Shown piece by piece: positions 33,001-44,234 of a DNA stretch of 64,000 nucleotides. Positions within the stretch are counted from its first letter, which is position 1. Every line of letters starts with the position of its first letter. The DNA lies in contig LSRX01000322.1 of the NCBI GenBank assembly GCA_001939145.1, positions 41,668 through 105,667 on the forward strand. The letters run 5' to 3'. The notes beneath the pieces were generated by a model. The model was not told where the DNA came from. It searched no databases and saw only the letters and a list, made by a program, of their open reading frames with translations. This DNA is from Symbiodinium microadriaticum (taxonomy: Eukaryota > Sar > Dinophyceae > Suessiales > Symbiodiniaceae). The position numbers and the translations under genes are program-made.

Positions 33001-36000
33001 GGCCCCTTTGTTGAGTAGCTTCCATCCCCAGCTGCAAGAGGCCTGTGCCAAGATGAAGGATGCGGAAAGCTCCCTGGCAGAAGTCCCGTTAGCCACGAGC
33101 TCCTGAGAAAAAATACAGAGCCCAAAACCCCGGAACCGTAAGTTTTGTGAAAGCGCGGTGGCGCATTCGGGAGGCCGCTCCAGCTGATGCAATAATTTAT
33201 AATAATTACTCCCGAAGAGCGGCCTCATAAATGGAAGGCAGTCATGGGGTCTTGCTCAGTCACTTTGTGTAAGTTTATCATGTGCTTCCGGGCCATGACT
33301 CTCCTTAAACCTGCCCTGGTTCGTCACCACGGGGCATGAGTCTGAAGAGTCCTTGAGATTGTCAGAGATGGCGAAGATGCCGAATCCACAAGGGCCGGCA
33401 CACAGCACTTGAGTAGAGCTTTTCATTTCTCTTCGCAGCAATCGAAACGGGGGTAAGCTGCGAGGGAGTTGATTTGCATGGCCAGACGTCGCTGCTCTGG
33501 GCTGAACTACGGGGCAATGTTGTGTGTTGGTGTTGAATTGAATTCATTGTGAGCCTGGTCTTCGAGGTGAACTACAGAGATATGGACGTGCAGCCTCGGT
33601 GGACGTGTGGTCAGGTAAGCTGACACGGCAGTCGACGTTTAACGCCCTGAAACACCAAACTCCTTGGACAAAACGGAAGTTTGCTCTGCCAACCCCGAAG
33701 TTCGTATGTCCTGCCACCGCAACACGGAGCCGCTTCACCAAATGAAGTGTGGTGCTAATCACAGCTGCCAACATCATAAAGCCAAGTGGCTGGACATGGG
33801 CAGAAGCCTCGTGTGCAAAAATGTGCGGAACAATGGGCTGCTTAGTCCTGTGGCCGGGGGGCCCCCGGGAAGGGACAATGGCATGACAATGGTGGCAAGC
33901 AGTGCTCGTACCAACAACACGAACAGCGGCCACAGTGACGTTTACAGTTTACAGTTTTCAAGAGCGATAACAACCACGGTCGTTACTGAGGTTCATGCTT
34001 TGACTTTAACTTTCGCCGAGCCGAGGTTACTGGCCCATCTCAAGGTGCATAGAGACTGCCTTCTTCACTGGAAAACTGCGCACGGGCAAATCGAGCCCCG
34101 AGGAGGTCCATGACGTGACTTGGTTGGAAGGTGCAGGGCTTGGGTTTGTCAGGGGTAAGGGTTTTTCTTCAAGGTTGTGGTTCGGTGTAAGCTAAGCCTC
34201 AACCTTGGGATTCAGAGTCTGCAGAGGGGGTTGTGAAATCGATCTAGATAGTCCCTTCAGCCCCGCTGCTGCAGAGGGCAGCAGGCAGAAAACAGGAAAA
34301 CAGCGATGAGTACGACGATGGTGCTGATGATGACGATGATGATTTTCATGATGGTGATGGTGATGGTGGTCATTGACTGACGAAGGTATTGATGATGACC
34401 ATGACCGACGACAGCAGTCTTCACACTGATGCTGATGGAGATGACAACGACGACGAGGGTCAACTGATCATACTGAATCATACTGGTTATTGCCATCATC
34501 ATGATCGCCGCGGTCACTATCTCTCAGTACTTGTCGACATCGCCGCCATCTTCGTTGGCGTCCTCCGAACGAGCTACGATGGCCTTCGCCACTTCGAGCC
34601 CCATAACACAGTATTCTGTCATCATGCTCCCCCACCACCACCGCCACCACCACCGCCACCACCACCACCACCACCACCAATTACCAGCACCACCATGCTA
34701 GTTATCGCCACGACCACCAGCCATCATGAGCACAAAATGACGACAGTGGTGTTGTTTGATGATGATGACGATGACAAGCTCGGAAGTCCTGCAATGCCGT
34801 ACTCTAGGATTTGTCACTCACTGTGTGCCATCATGATTTTGTGACCACTTGTCCTTTCGTGCCGTCGTTGCTTTTGCTACTTACTGCTTTCTTGGCGCAC
34901 CCTATAAACCCTCCACCCTAAAACCTATAAGACCCCAAATCCCCAGAACCCTATGTAGGAAATCCTCAACCCCGGAAGTCCTGCACCCCAAGAGTCTTTG
35001 AAGGTCGCTGCGAGCTGCGGCCTAGCGGCTGAGACCTTCGACTTTTGTGCCTCACAGGGCCACGAGGCCGTCGTTGCAATGGCAAAGTCCACACCTCCTC
35101 ATCCAGGCCGGGGCAGCTGACAAGGGGCCTCAAAATTTAGAATGGTGAGGTGATTTCGGCCAGATGTCTGAGGCGAGTACTGCTGATGATGGCTTGTGCA
35201 TCCGTCAAATGACTAGCTGAACTTGGAGCTAATCAGCTAACTGAGTTTAGCAATGATTTCATCAATGCTATAGATCATGGAGTCATACTGCGCCGACCAC
35301 ATATTCAACAACTGTACATCGAAGTCGCGCGAGCATGGACATCTACGTGTTAAGGTGCGCGGTTCAGTCGAGAAGTGAGAAGTGGGGTTTGGGGGTGTAT
35401 TGTAACATAGCTGTACAGAGGAACCAAAAATAGTCTTGGTAATTATATAGGCCCCCTAATTACACTACTTAGTTAGCACCTCGGATGAGGTATGTCCTTT
35501 TTTGTTGATACTGTCGGTGGTTTTGTCTTTGTGTGTGGTTGAGTGTTCGTGTGTCTCTCTCTCTCTCTGTGTATTTGTGTTTGCGTTTGTGTCGGGGTGG
35601 TGGTTCAGGTACAGACGGTGTTGTGTCTGTTACAGGTCGTTATGCATTGTTTTTGTTGTGTTGCTGTTGCTTGTACTGCGATCAACACTCTTAGTCATAT
35701 GCATTGTAGTTTGCACCTAGGTTGTTTGGCACTGTGAATATCTATCAGTCATAATGTCTCTTAAGGTTCCCCATTTTGGTTTTTAAAAAGTCTAAGGCCC
35801 CCGTAGCACCCGTATCCTAGCATTCATGCCATATGTGGTTGTGTGTTTGTTGGATCTCTGAGTCTGCACCTACACACCTCTGTATTTCCATCTCGACCTG
35901 TTCCTCCGTTCGTACAGCTGTGCCCTTCTCATTCTGCTGTTGTTTTTCTGCTCTCTCGCTCTCTCTGTTTCTCTCTGTTTCTCTCTCGCTCGCTCTCTCT

Positions 36001-36466
36001 CTCTCTCTCTCACTCTGTCTCTGTCCCTCTCTCTCTCTCTCGCTCTGTCTTTCGCTCACACTCTCTGTCCCTCTCTCCTCTCTCCGTCTCAGCCTTCTCT
36101 CTTGCTATTCCCCGCCCTGTTCCGCCATCTGCCTATCATATATCCATGCAGATTACATGGGACATCCACGGGGATAGCAAAAACGGCCGTGACACCCGAA
36201 ATCAGGTTCGGGCTGCCAATCGTTGGCTTCGGTAGCAGCATGACATACTGGTCCAGCCGAATCATGCGCTTAAAGCAGGTGTTCCGTATGTGTTGGTGAA
36301 CGGCGTGGCTCTGTCTGAGACCAAAGACTTGCTGAAGAAGATCTGCGAGGCTTACGAAGGAGCGGCTGTGCCATGTGTGGTTCTTTGTACTTTCTTCTTG
36401 CATTGTGCTGTGAACCACCGCCTACCGCAGAAACAACAGGAAGGGAGAGTGAATGAAGCTAGCTGA
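29966..36466 (+). CDS. GILT-type thiol reductase (multi-exon, partial model)
   Basis: Gamma-interferon-inducible lysosomal thiol reductase family: soluble enzymes of lysosome-like or secreted compartments that reduce protein disulfides. Exons seen in order: 29966-30034, up to 32471 (start uncertain), from 33041 (end uncertain), 36152-36205 and 36257 onward. The family signature CQHG-x2-EC-x2-N-x2-EAC is rebuilt across a GC-AG intron (32472-33040). The C-terminal VPYVLVNGVAL and KKICEAYEG match the family's VPWV-x-VNG and C-x-x-Y-x-G segments. The active-site exon reads ESGCPDT, so the second Cys of the C-x-x-C pair is Thr. The signal-peptide exon and the exon between 30034 and about 32400 (V-P-[WYF]-G-N-A region) were not found. 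Long introns hold microsatellites, MITEs and a dead ankyrin copy. Confidence 0.72.
32160..32240 (+). other. exon-like open segment inside the GILT region
   Basis: After CCCACAG the frame reads QIETLVQRAMKHQRLAKESK and ends in TGA at 32238-32240. It looks like a C-terminal helical exon but does not fit GILT. It may be an unrelated exon or chance. Confidence 0.25.
32400..32471 (+). CDS. GILT exon with CQHG signature
   Basis: Reads HVRCQHGSVECVANQLE and ends at a GC donor. The start is uncertain; an AG lies at 32389-32390 and another inside the motif. Confidence 0.75.
32920..33012. mobile_element. MITE-like element, family 2 (degraded)
   Basis: GGGGCTCTTAAATTATATAA at the left and CACCCTATTCTAGCTGTTGA then GGCCCC at the right match the family-2 ends at 62824-62931, with decay. 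Confidence 0.5.
33041..33103 (+). CDS. GILT exon continuing the signature
   Basis: After CAAGAG the frame reads ACAKMKDAESS. Joined to the previous exon it gives NQLEACA, completing the family signature. The donor is not certain; the frame stays open to TGA at 33104-33106, so the exon must end before it. Confidence 0.55.
33340..33750 (+). pseudogene. degenerate ankyrin-exon copy inside a GILT intron
   Basis: Successive fragments in shifting frames match the intact ankyrin exon in order: EIVRDGE (33352), CEGVDLHGQTSLLWAELRGN (about 33450), FEVNYRD (about 33560), and SLLCQPRSSYVLPPQHGAAS (about 33680), the last equivalent to the SPTPSCVCPGATARSR segment in another frame. Stops and frameshifts are frequent. 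No acetyltransferase exon follows. Confidence 0.7.
34625..34682. repeat. (CCACCG)n/(CCA)n microsatellite
   Basis: Triplet array giving poly-Pro or poly-His in different frames; not coding. Confidence 0.9.
34990..35125 (+). pseudogene. possible ankyrin-repeat remnant
   Basis: After CTCACAG the sequence reads GHEAVVAM and, one frame on, LLIQAGAADK, a typical ankyrin helix pair with a frameshift between. It is not close to the ankyrin/acetyltransferase family. Confidence 0.3.
35950..36080. repeat. (CT)n/CTCTCTGT tract
   Basis: Pyrimidine-rich dinucleotide tract upstream of the GILT 3' exons. Confidence 0.9.
36152..36466 (+). CDS. GILT C-terminal exons
   Basis: 36152-36205 (ITWDIHGDSKNGRDTRNQ, GT donor), then 36257 onward: PNHALKAGVPYVLVNG, LSETKDLLKKICEAYEGAAV, then Pro-Cys. 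The frame runs on to TGA at 36464-36466; a GT donor at 36375 would give a shorter final segment. The second piece is a strong match to the GILT C-terminus; the first is weaker. Confidence 0.7.
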
Positions 36467-38144
36467 TGTACGCCGTTGTAAGCACTCAAACTGACCAGGA
36501 GACAAGCCCGCTGGCTGTCTGAGCACAGAAACCGTACACGCGTAGGCGTGCTGGATTCATTGATCGCACTGGCCGATGTGTGTAGGATAAGGCCACAAAG
36601 GTACTCCTATGAAAGGTGCCAAAGGATTCGATCTGATCTTCATGTCGGCTCTTGAGTAGTCATAGAACAACCAGAGTGATGCCAGTTTGCTGCATCCCAG
36701 CGGTGCGACATCTGCAGTCAGGGCGTCTTTTGCTGCCATATTCCTACCATTGCTACAAGTAAATGCCCATGCTGCCAATCTATTGCGTGGCACCGTGGTG
36801 CTCATAAGGTAGTGACACGAGTCGCACACCAATCGATACCGCGCTTCATGTTAACATTACGTGATCACCAGGTGTAGTCTCACTGCAATTACAACAGACA
36901 ACACCGCCTGTACAGTTTCCATACCTATCGATACCAGACCTGATACAAACCTTAGCAACCAGGCTATGACCCCGCAAAATCCCAAGCACTGCACAGCATC
37001 TCCGAAACCTGGTTTCAGAGCTGAGACTTGAGGCGGTGCTCAAAAAGAAGGGAACTGAACCGGGCTTTTGGGGACTGCTATAATTCGTATGGGGTTGTCA
37101 TGAAGTCTCATAGAACATGAGAACCACGTAAGTAGAGGCTGCTGTAACTCAGCGACGCCGGTGGATTACGCGGTACATCCTAGAGATTTTTCGATGTGAT
37201 GCTTTCGGTTTCGGAATTGGCAGATGTCTGTCAAACCGTCTACGGTTTCAGGCAAGTTCCAACAAACTGCATCAACATCTGAGAGCAATCGCAGTGCAGC
37301 GCTCCAAGCCCTGGCCGGGAAGCCGCAGGTTGGTTTCCGTCACTGAACCCTGCCTCCAGTAAGCCACTTCGGCTCCCCAAATCCTAAGTTACTACACGGT
37401 TGACCTGTGTGCGATGGCTTCTTGGAGATCGTATAGTCCGACACCCTTGCAACGATATGCTACATCCTGAGGTGCAGCCAGATTCACCCATGGATTTCCT
37501 GATGTTCTCGCTGCCTATGGAATATGCTGCGCACATTTGACATGACTTCTTCTGACCACATGAGGTGCTGTTGAGAGAACAGGGTCTGGTGTGTGTGACG
37601 ACGCACACCAATGGTGCGGGCAGGGCCATCCAGACCCAACTCGCCAAGCAGAGTCTGATTGGTCGCGCGGCGCATACCCTTCGATTAAATCACCGCACAA
37701 CTCGTGAAAGAAGTTCACGCAAAATGTCGATCGGCTGTAGTTCTCGAAGCTAGCCGGCTAGCCTGCGTCACAACATGGGAGAAGCTCGAGGCGAATCTAC
37801 GGAGCCTGCAGAGCTGCAGCGCGCTCGTTTGAGTAGTGGCTGGATGTCGGGCCAGGATCTGCTTCAAGCCTTTCATGCTTTTTCTCTACAAAAATGGATT
37901 CAGGAAACTCCATGAAGTGGACAGGGCTGGCTTTATGCCTCTGCACCCTGCTGCTGTGTGCTGAACCACAGTTGGGGTTAGTCGTGCTCGAACAGCATGC
38001 AGGCTTGGCAAGAACAGAGCGGAAAGGGCGGCAAATGCGCCGATTTGCAGGGCATTCATCGGCACTTGTGACGTTGTGCTGGCACAGTGATGCTGCTCGA
38101 ATACTCATTGAGGCCAACGCCAGGGCTCAATGCCGTTCGTTTCC
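36467..38144. other. no complete gene; weak ankyrin-like piece at its end
   Basis: 37894-38130 opens with a signal-peptide-like stretch (MKWTGLALCLCTLLLCA) and later reads AARILIEANARAQ, ankyrin-like. It abuts copy D, so may be part of another decayed ankyrin sequence. Confidence 0.3.
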
Positions 38145-39050
38145 GGCAGATGGCATGTTGCATATTCGTCTGGCCCATGACTCTCCTGAACTGGTCTTCT
38201 TCGCAAGACGCTCGGGCTTAAAATTGGCCCGGCATTAATTCGTTTTCGGCAGATGGCATGTTGCATATTTTTCTGGCCCATGACTCTCCTGAATTGGTTT
38301 TCTTCGCAAGACGCTCGGGCTTAAAATGGCCAATTTTAAGCCCGAGCATCTTGCGAAGAAGACCAGTTCAGGAGAGTATCCACGAGGTGCGTTTCGCCAC
38401 CGGAAGATCCCATATGAACCGAGATCAGCTGTTCGACATTGTCAGAGACGGCGGGTTTGTTGATGCCAAGAAGGCCTTTGCAAAAGCACATATGTCCTGG
38501 CGACATACGGCTCTTCAGCAGGAGTACCTTTTTTCTTGCGACACCGCACCGCCGGGGCTCCGAACTATTGGCAACGCAGTGCATCGACATGAGCGTGAAT
38601 CTCGATGAAGCTGAAGTTGATTTGCATGGTCAGACCTCTCCATGCTGCTGCAGCGCCCAGCAACATGGTGGTGGTTAAGTTTTTTCAGTAGCATGACCAT
38701 CACTATGTATTTGGGCTTTAAGCAAATTATCAAGATCACCTCAGGAAGACTGCACTTTTCTTCGCAATCGAGAAGGCCTCAGGGATGGACGTGTCCGACT
38801 ATCTGAATGAACGGGCAGCCTGGGAACAAGCGGTCCGGCAATAAGACGCCGCCGTCCATGCTCAAAGCCTTCAGTCATCAAACTCGCGAAGAGACGACGA
38901 TTAGCTTTGCCAACCCCGAAATATGTATGCCTGGGCGCAGCAGCACGGAGCCGCCTCGCCAAATGGGGATTGACTTAAGGGAGGACAGCGTCCTCGCGGA
39001 AAACCAGGAGTATCCCAGTATGGAGGTTAAATTCCCACGACAACTCTTTT
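38145..39050 (+). pseudogene. copy D: ankyrin exon, broken by tandem and inverted duplication
   Basis: The conserved 5' segment (GCAGATGGCATGTTGCATAT) occurs twice in tandem (38148-38240 and 38244-38330), followed by a fold-back (38282-38377) and then the ankyrin exon: MNRDQLFDIVRDG, MSWRHTAL, LDEAEVDLHGQT. After a gap, LRKTALFFAIEK-like and MLKAF-like sequence appears in other frames, and EDSVLAENQEYP at 38980-39035 matches EDNVLVEIPQYL of the intact copies. Several frameshifts are present. No acetyltransferase exon follows within 2 kb. Confidence 0.82.
38282..38377. repeat. fold-back inverted repeat in copy D
   Basis: Left arm about 38282-38328 and right arm about 38332-38377, roughly 46 nt each, with a few mismatches; the centre is near AAAATGGCCAATTTT. 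The right arm is the inverted copy of the 5' conserved segment, and normal sequence resumes at GTATCCACGAGGTGCG. Confidence 0.92.
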
Positions 39051-41900
39051 TGGCCTCTCGGAGAAGCAACGGAGAACCGATGCAGCTTTCAGCAGCAGAG
39101 GGCCATCTTTCAGAGTATGCTGCGATGCAATGAAGCAGAAGGAGCTTTGTGGCCACGTCGCAACCCTCCATGCGAGACAGACTCGCTGACAGACAGCTTT
39201 TAAGCGAGTTGTTGAGCCGAGGTCTTTCTGCTGCGTCCAGTCACCTCGGTCCGGCTCAAGGCACCCGCAGGCTCATTTGGGCCGGCGTCGATGAGCTTTA
39301 TTGCAAGGCATCCATTCTTCAGAGCCGTGTTCAATCTTTGGAGCTGATCGTCATGGACTTGGACTTAAACACTTCTCTGCTGCGCCTATGCTGTGATGGC
39401 TATCGCTCCTGAGCCCGGAAACTACCAGACTGCCCTGGTGCTCCTCCGTGCAGGCGCTTGCATAGACCTCCTTCCTGCAGAGAAGGCTTTGGCAGCAGGT
39501 CTTGACAGCTGCCATGCAAGCTTGAAAACTAGAACAGTGCGGTGTCATCAACATTCAACATTCATCTGCAGTGTCAGTTTATAAGGAAGAGGATCAGTCC
39601 TCAGTCTTGAGTGATCTGCGAGTGGCATCAGAAAAAGACAGAGCTCTCCGCCGTCTGCCAGGGAGGAATTCTGCCTCCGACTGGCTCTGAGAGTTGCGTT
39701 CACTGGGGGTTTTCCGGGTCTCAGCTTTGCGCGCGTTAAGGCTCCAGGCTTTCAGGTAGGTTCCTGGGGAGCCTCTAGCTGGGGCGGCTCGATTCTTGAG
39801 GTACAGGGTTCGAGTAGCCTGCCGGCTGTTTGCCAAGGATCCGTACCACCCAACCGGAGAAGCAGCCTTGAACAAAGAGCTCGAAAGGCTCGGCACTGCC
39901 AGGGCTAGGGATGAGGGGCTTCATCTGGTACTCACGCGGCCAGGAGGGGCCTCAAATCGGAGATTCGCGAAGGCAAAGTCTTCGAGGAGATGTTGAGGAG
40001 CCCATGGCCTGATGCCACATCACGCTTATCGTTGGGAACAGCACCGCTGTGGAGTGAACTCTTGGAAGAACGCTAAATGCCCTAAATCCCGAACTCTATA
40101 CTCTAAACCCGAAGCCAGGGAGGCTGTCAAAAGCGTCTGCGCCCATCTGCAGGAGGCAGGGCGATGCAAAGATGGATGCCCCGCACTCGGGATCGGGAAG
40201 TCTGAGTGACTACTCATATTACTCCTTACTGTTATTCCGTACTACAAGCAATACTGCTTCTGACTCCTTACTCATGGAATTGTCTAGGCTTCCTGATTAT
40301 GATGTTATATGTAATTGTATTTCACGGCACACCATAGGGAGATTGAGACGCACCTGCGTGTGCAAACACAAATAGACGGATAAATAGTTGTTAATAATTG
40401 GGTGCATCTACCTGTTGACTGCTGGCTGTTGATCTGTTCCTGTCCTTGTTCTTCTGGTTTGTCTGCTCGCTCGTTTGTGCGTTTTGTCATCATGTCGCTT
40501 TTTTTACGCACGCACGCACGCACGCACTCAGAGTCAGAGGTTGCTTGGCAGACTAGACAGGCGGAAGACTCAAACGGCTGCACCAAAGCATACCAAAACA
40601 CTGCTACATGTAGTTGCGAGCTGCAGCACAGTCCAGGCATGTAATTTGTAATTTCTCTGCCACCTGAACTAAGGTTGTTGTTTCAGCTTGAAGTCACCTC
40701 TCGGTGTTTTGGACATGCGTGATGATGGTTGATAGTTCTGAGTTGCTCTCGCTTCGCTGAGGTGGCCGAGAACATGTTCACGGAGGCTGGGGCAGCTCCG
40801 TGTGATTCGGAGGGAATACAGGGGAGCTTTCTTGTTCTTCGAGCCGAATCCATTGCCAAAATCTTACAGTCTTTCACCACAAAGGCGATCCTGGACAACG
40901 TCGTGGATTTGGGTGAGCTGGTGATGCAGTTCTACGCCCTCTATGTTGACAGGCGCTTCATTCGCTTGCATTGGGCGTTCTCAGGTGTAGCGGCTGCGTA
41001 ATGCAAGATGCAGGTTTCGCGGCATGACCAGTCCTTGTGATCACCCATCCGTGGCAGCGTCTGGAGGCAGCCGGTCAATGGCGACGTTGACAACTCCAAG
41101 GCACCGAGGCAGGATGTGGGGATCCTGGTGGGACAGCCACTTCTTGGCCTGCCAAAAAGGTCTTCAAGGCACGGTAAGAGAAGCCTCAGAGCCTCCAACA
41201 GCACAACGCTGCCCGTGCTGCCTCGCATCCTGGCATCTTAATTTACTAAGAAGCTGCTTCAATATATAACCTCCTACTCCGACAGTCTGAGAGGGAGGAT
41301 ACTTCGGAACAGCACCTAGACTTAGACTCGACCTAGACCTGGGCCCAAATCCGATGAACTCCGTGGGAACCCTTTGCTAAGCGAACACGCTCGAGCCCAT
41401 GGGCCCCAGTTGGCCCTCTGCGCTCTGACAGCAGGCGCCTGAGGAAGCGCATGAACAAGGAGAATGAGCTGTTTAGGGTTTATAGGGCTTGCTACGACCG
41501 TAGGCGCCTAAGAAGTAGCGGTACTATTCCGAATCGGAAGTTCCGTCCGAATCTCTCACAGCCCTGCATAGCTACACTGGTCTTTCTATACCTGCATGCC
41601 ACCTGTGTTTTCAGTGTTTCGGACTGCTACGACTATTAGTTCTTGTCTTTCCGGCTTTGCAGGACTCTAGCAGCTACTATAGTGACTTTCATTGCTATAG
41701 TTGTTGCCGTCTCTACTGCATTTTCAATCAGCATTGCCGGTGCACGGAGTCTTGGACCGAGGATTTGCAGGTGCTGGGAGCAGGGGTCCAGAGAGTTTCT
41801 TGTCGAAAATGAAAATTCTGATGGAATCCGGGCGCCATACTCGAAATATGATGCCCTAGTTAGCCGGCCCCTAAAATTAACTGACTCCCAGGCCAGGCTG
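39051..41900. other. gene-poor stretch with two weak coding hints
   Basis: 39415-39470 reads NYQTALVLLRAGACIDLLP, one ankyrin-like repeat. 40507-40530 is an (ACGC)n microsatellite. Otherwise nothing assignable except the candidate exon at 40756. Confidence 0.4.
40761..40912 (+). CDS. orphan exon candidate, unknown protein
   Basis: After CGCTGAG the frame reads VAENMFTEAGAAPCDSEG, then SFLVLRAESIAKILQSF and ILDNVVDL, ending before GGTGAGC, a good GT donor. Helical, repeat-free protein composition. No family is recognised. Confidence 0.4.
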
Positions 41901-41929
41901 CTCATCCCGTCCTTTTTTGCCCGTCCCAG

Positions 41930-44170
41930 GCCCCCAAGACTGATTGGAACTGCCTGTGCTTGCCTCGTGAGGACTATGGCTTGGACGCCTCCTTCGACAT
42001 GAAAGAACCCTTGCTTTTTAGGGAATTTTGGGGGGGTGGTGTCAGCAAGAGTCTGATGTTGGAGGTTGGAATTTTGAGAAGTCATGAGCAAGCTCCAGCC
42101 TCATCTTTTGTTCCTAACTCTCGCCCCCTCATCTGAAACCCCAAACCCTCAACCCCAAACCCCCTAAACCCTAAGCCCTCAAGCCTCGACCCTAAACCGC
42201 TTAATTTCTCCCACGTCCACGTGAGGACGAGCTCATTGCCTCGAAGGACAAGCCCAGTGCTCAGGCCCCCAGTCGAGTTTTAGGCTTTAGGGTTTACTGT
42301 AGGTGTCAGGGTTTATTTATCATAGGGCTCAGTTTTAATATAGAGGTTAGGGCTTACTATCGGGGTCGGAAGAATCACGACTACTACTCTTTCGGATTCC
42401 TTCTAATTGTCAAGACCCTGGAGTTAGCACCCTCTGTTTGGGGGATGATCTGCTTTACGCTTAAAGTTAGTTAAAGGTAATATAAATAGCAGCTAACTAC
42501 AAGGGGAGTTCGGTTTTCGAGCTTGAGGCTTGTTAGGGCCCCCCATTTCGTGTCTAGGGCTCAGCTGTAGGATGAAGGCCTGCGGTCTTGGGATTTGGGG
42601 TTTCAAAGTTGATGTGAGCAGTTTTGTTTGGGCCTCGTCTGTCAGACGGTTGAGCTAATGTACGTAGACGCTCTGGGACTTTTCCCTTCCGAGCTAAAGA
42701 CTCCTTCATTTCCCCGAGTTGGGGTTTAGGGTTTAACCCTAACCGCCCAGGTACCTACTATATAGGGCCCTAGGGGCTCTAGTAGCATATATAGTAGGTA
42801 CCTGGGAGGTTAGGGTAAAATAGGGATATGCCCAACACAACACAGACCCCTCTGTAGTTGCGCAGGCCATCCAGGACTTCGCCGGCAGCCTCAGTGCGAT
42901 GCAAACGCATCGCCCTCGGCTTGAAACCCTGTGCCGTTTAAACGCAGGCCCTAGGAAATCGAGCTTGTAATAAGCTCCCTCATGTTGGGAGGGAGGATTG
43001 AGCAAATCCGGGAACCGTAGGGTACCAGCGGCATGTTTCAAGGTGAGATTGATGGTAGTCACCAAGCCGGGAACAGCTTGATCAAATGTCCAAAGGTTGT
43101 CGAGGGTTAACCCCAACTCGGATGGAACCACGGCAGGAGTCGTGCTTTGAAGCCCCCTGCTGAGAGCGAGTCGTGCATCATCTTGCATCGTTCGTACAAG
43201 CGCCCCCATCTAAACAGAAGGCTTCAGTAGAGCCGCATGCTCGGGGATCAGACATGGTTCTACCTGAAGTATTTGCAGATAGGTAGTCTGACAATAAGCA
43301 TGTAGCTTAAGCCCCATATCATACAGCTTAACCCTGGCCCAAGCCACCTAGCCGATCGGATCCCAACCTCAGCTACCCAAACGATTGCTTTCGTCGCACG
43401 CCAAGCCTCACCCACATTTTGCCCGGAGGTTGAGCCCTCGCTTCAAGTTCAAGCGAAATTGATCAGCGGCTGAACAAAAGGGCCGGCGTGTTCTGCATGT
43501 TCTGCGCATGTGCTACGGAAAAGACCGCAGGCACTCTGTCGTGCTCCTTGAGTAACTGAGTATACGTGCCCTGGGCGGGCCCTGGCACTGGCCCCTTATT
43601 TTCTTGAGTTCGATGCTTGTTATCCTAAGTGCCAACGCGAATCAGACGCTTCCTCCCAACATTGAAAGGACCCCCCCCACCCCCCTTCCAAAACAACAGC
43701 ACATCTACATACGTACCTTCATAAATATATAATATACTTTTGTTCCGGTCGGCTTTGAGCTGCAGACGCTAGTTGGAGATGTGTCAAAGCTCCGTGGCAA
43801 GGGTAGTGTCGCATGGGAATGCGGTCACCATTGATTGCTGCCGCACCACGTGGCTCTGAGACATTTTTGGTCGGGGACGTGATGTGCGGGTGCCACGTTG
43901 GCGTTTGTAATCACGGCCGCTCCCCGAGCCTGCATTCGCCAATCTGCTAATGTTGGCGATTAGGACGACGATGATTGCGGCTTTGACGGTGAAGCTGAGG
44001 ATGATTTGTGGGACATGCCTTTTGGTATGCGACGGACATGGTCGCGATAATGCTGAGGATGATGAGGGTAATAATGATCACGACTTAAATTTGGTGACAA
44101 TGGTGATGTCGGAGTCGATAGCGAGGATGATAGCTCTACAGGATCTGGAGTTCACCGCGCTCTTCAGCAT
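41930..44170. repeat. tandem unit, left copy (non-coding body)
   Basis: In order, this stretch matches 48345-51435: the TGTCAGCAAGAGTC spacer, the CCCTAAA patch, the ATCCAGGACTTCGCCGGCAG segment (42865 against 49230), the GCATGCTCGGGGATCA segment, the GTTCTGCATGTTCTGCGC segment, and the GAGACATTTTTGGTCGGGGA segment. Identity is patchy with indels. It leads directly into copy E. Confidence 0.8.
42735..42817. mobile_element. MITE-like inverted-repeat element, family 3 (83 bp)
   Basis: Left end ACCCTAACCGCCCAGGTACC, extending through TACTATATA; the right end is its near-perfect complement (TATATAGTAGGTACC onward). A ~23-nt core separates the arms. It lies in the left tandem unit only; the equivalent part of the right unit lacks it, so it may be a later insertion. 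Confidence 0.75.
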
Positions 44171-44234
44171 TTGCGGGGTTGACAGGGCTTGACGGTGACG
44201 CTTCTGCTTTTTCAGCGTAGTCAGGTTTAGGCGG

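Noticed and set aside
37384-37753. Possible retroelement fragment from overlapping frames on both strands
   Set aside because: No reverse transcriptase, endonuclease or RNase H motif can be read in any frame.
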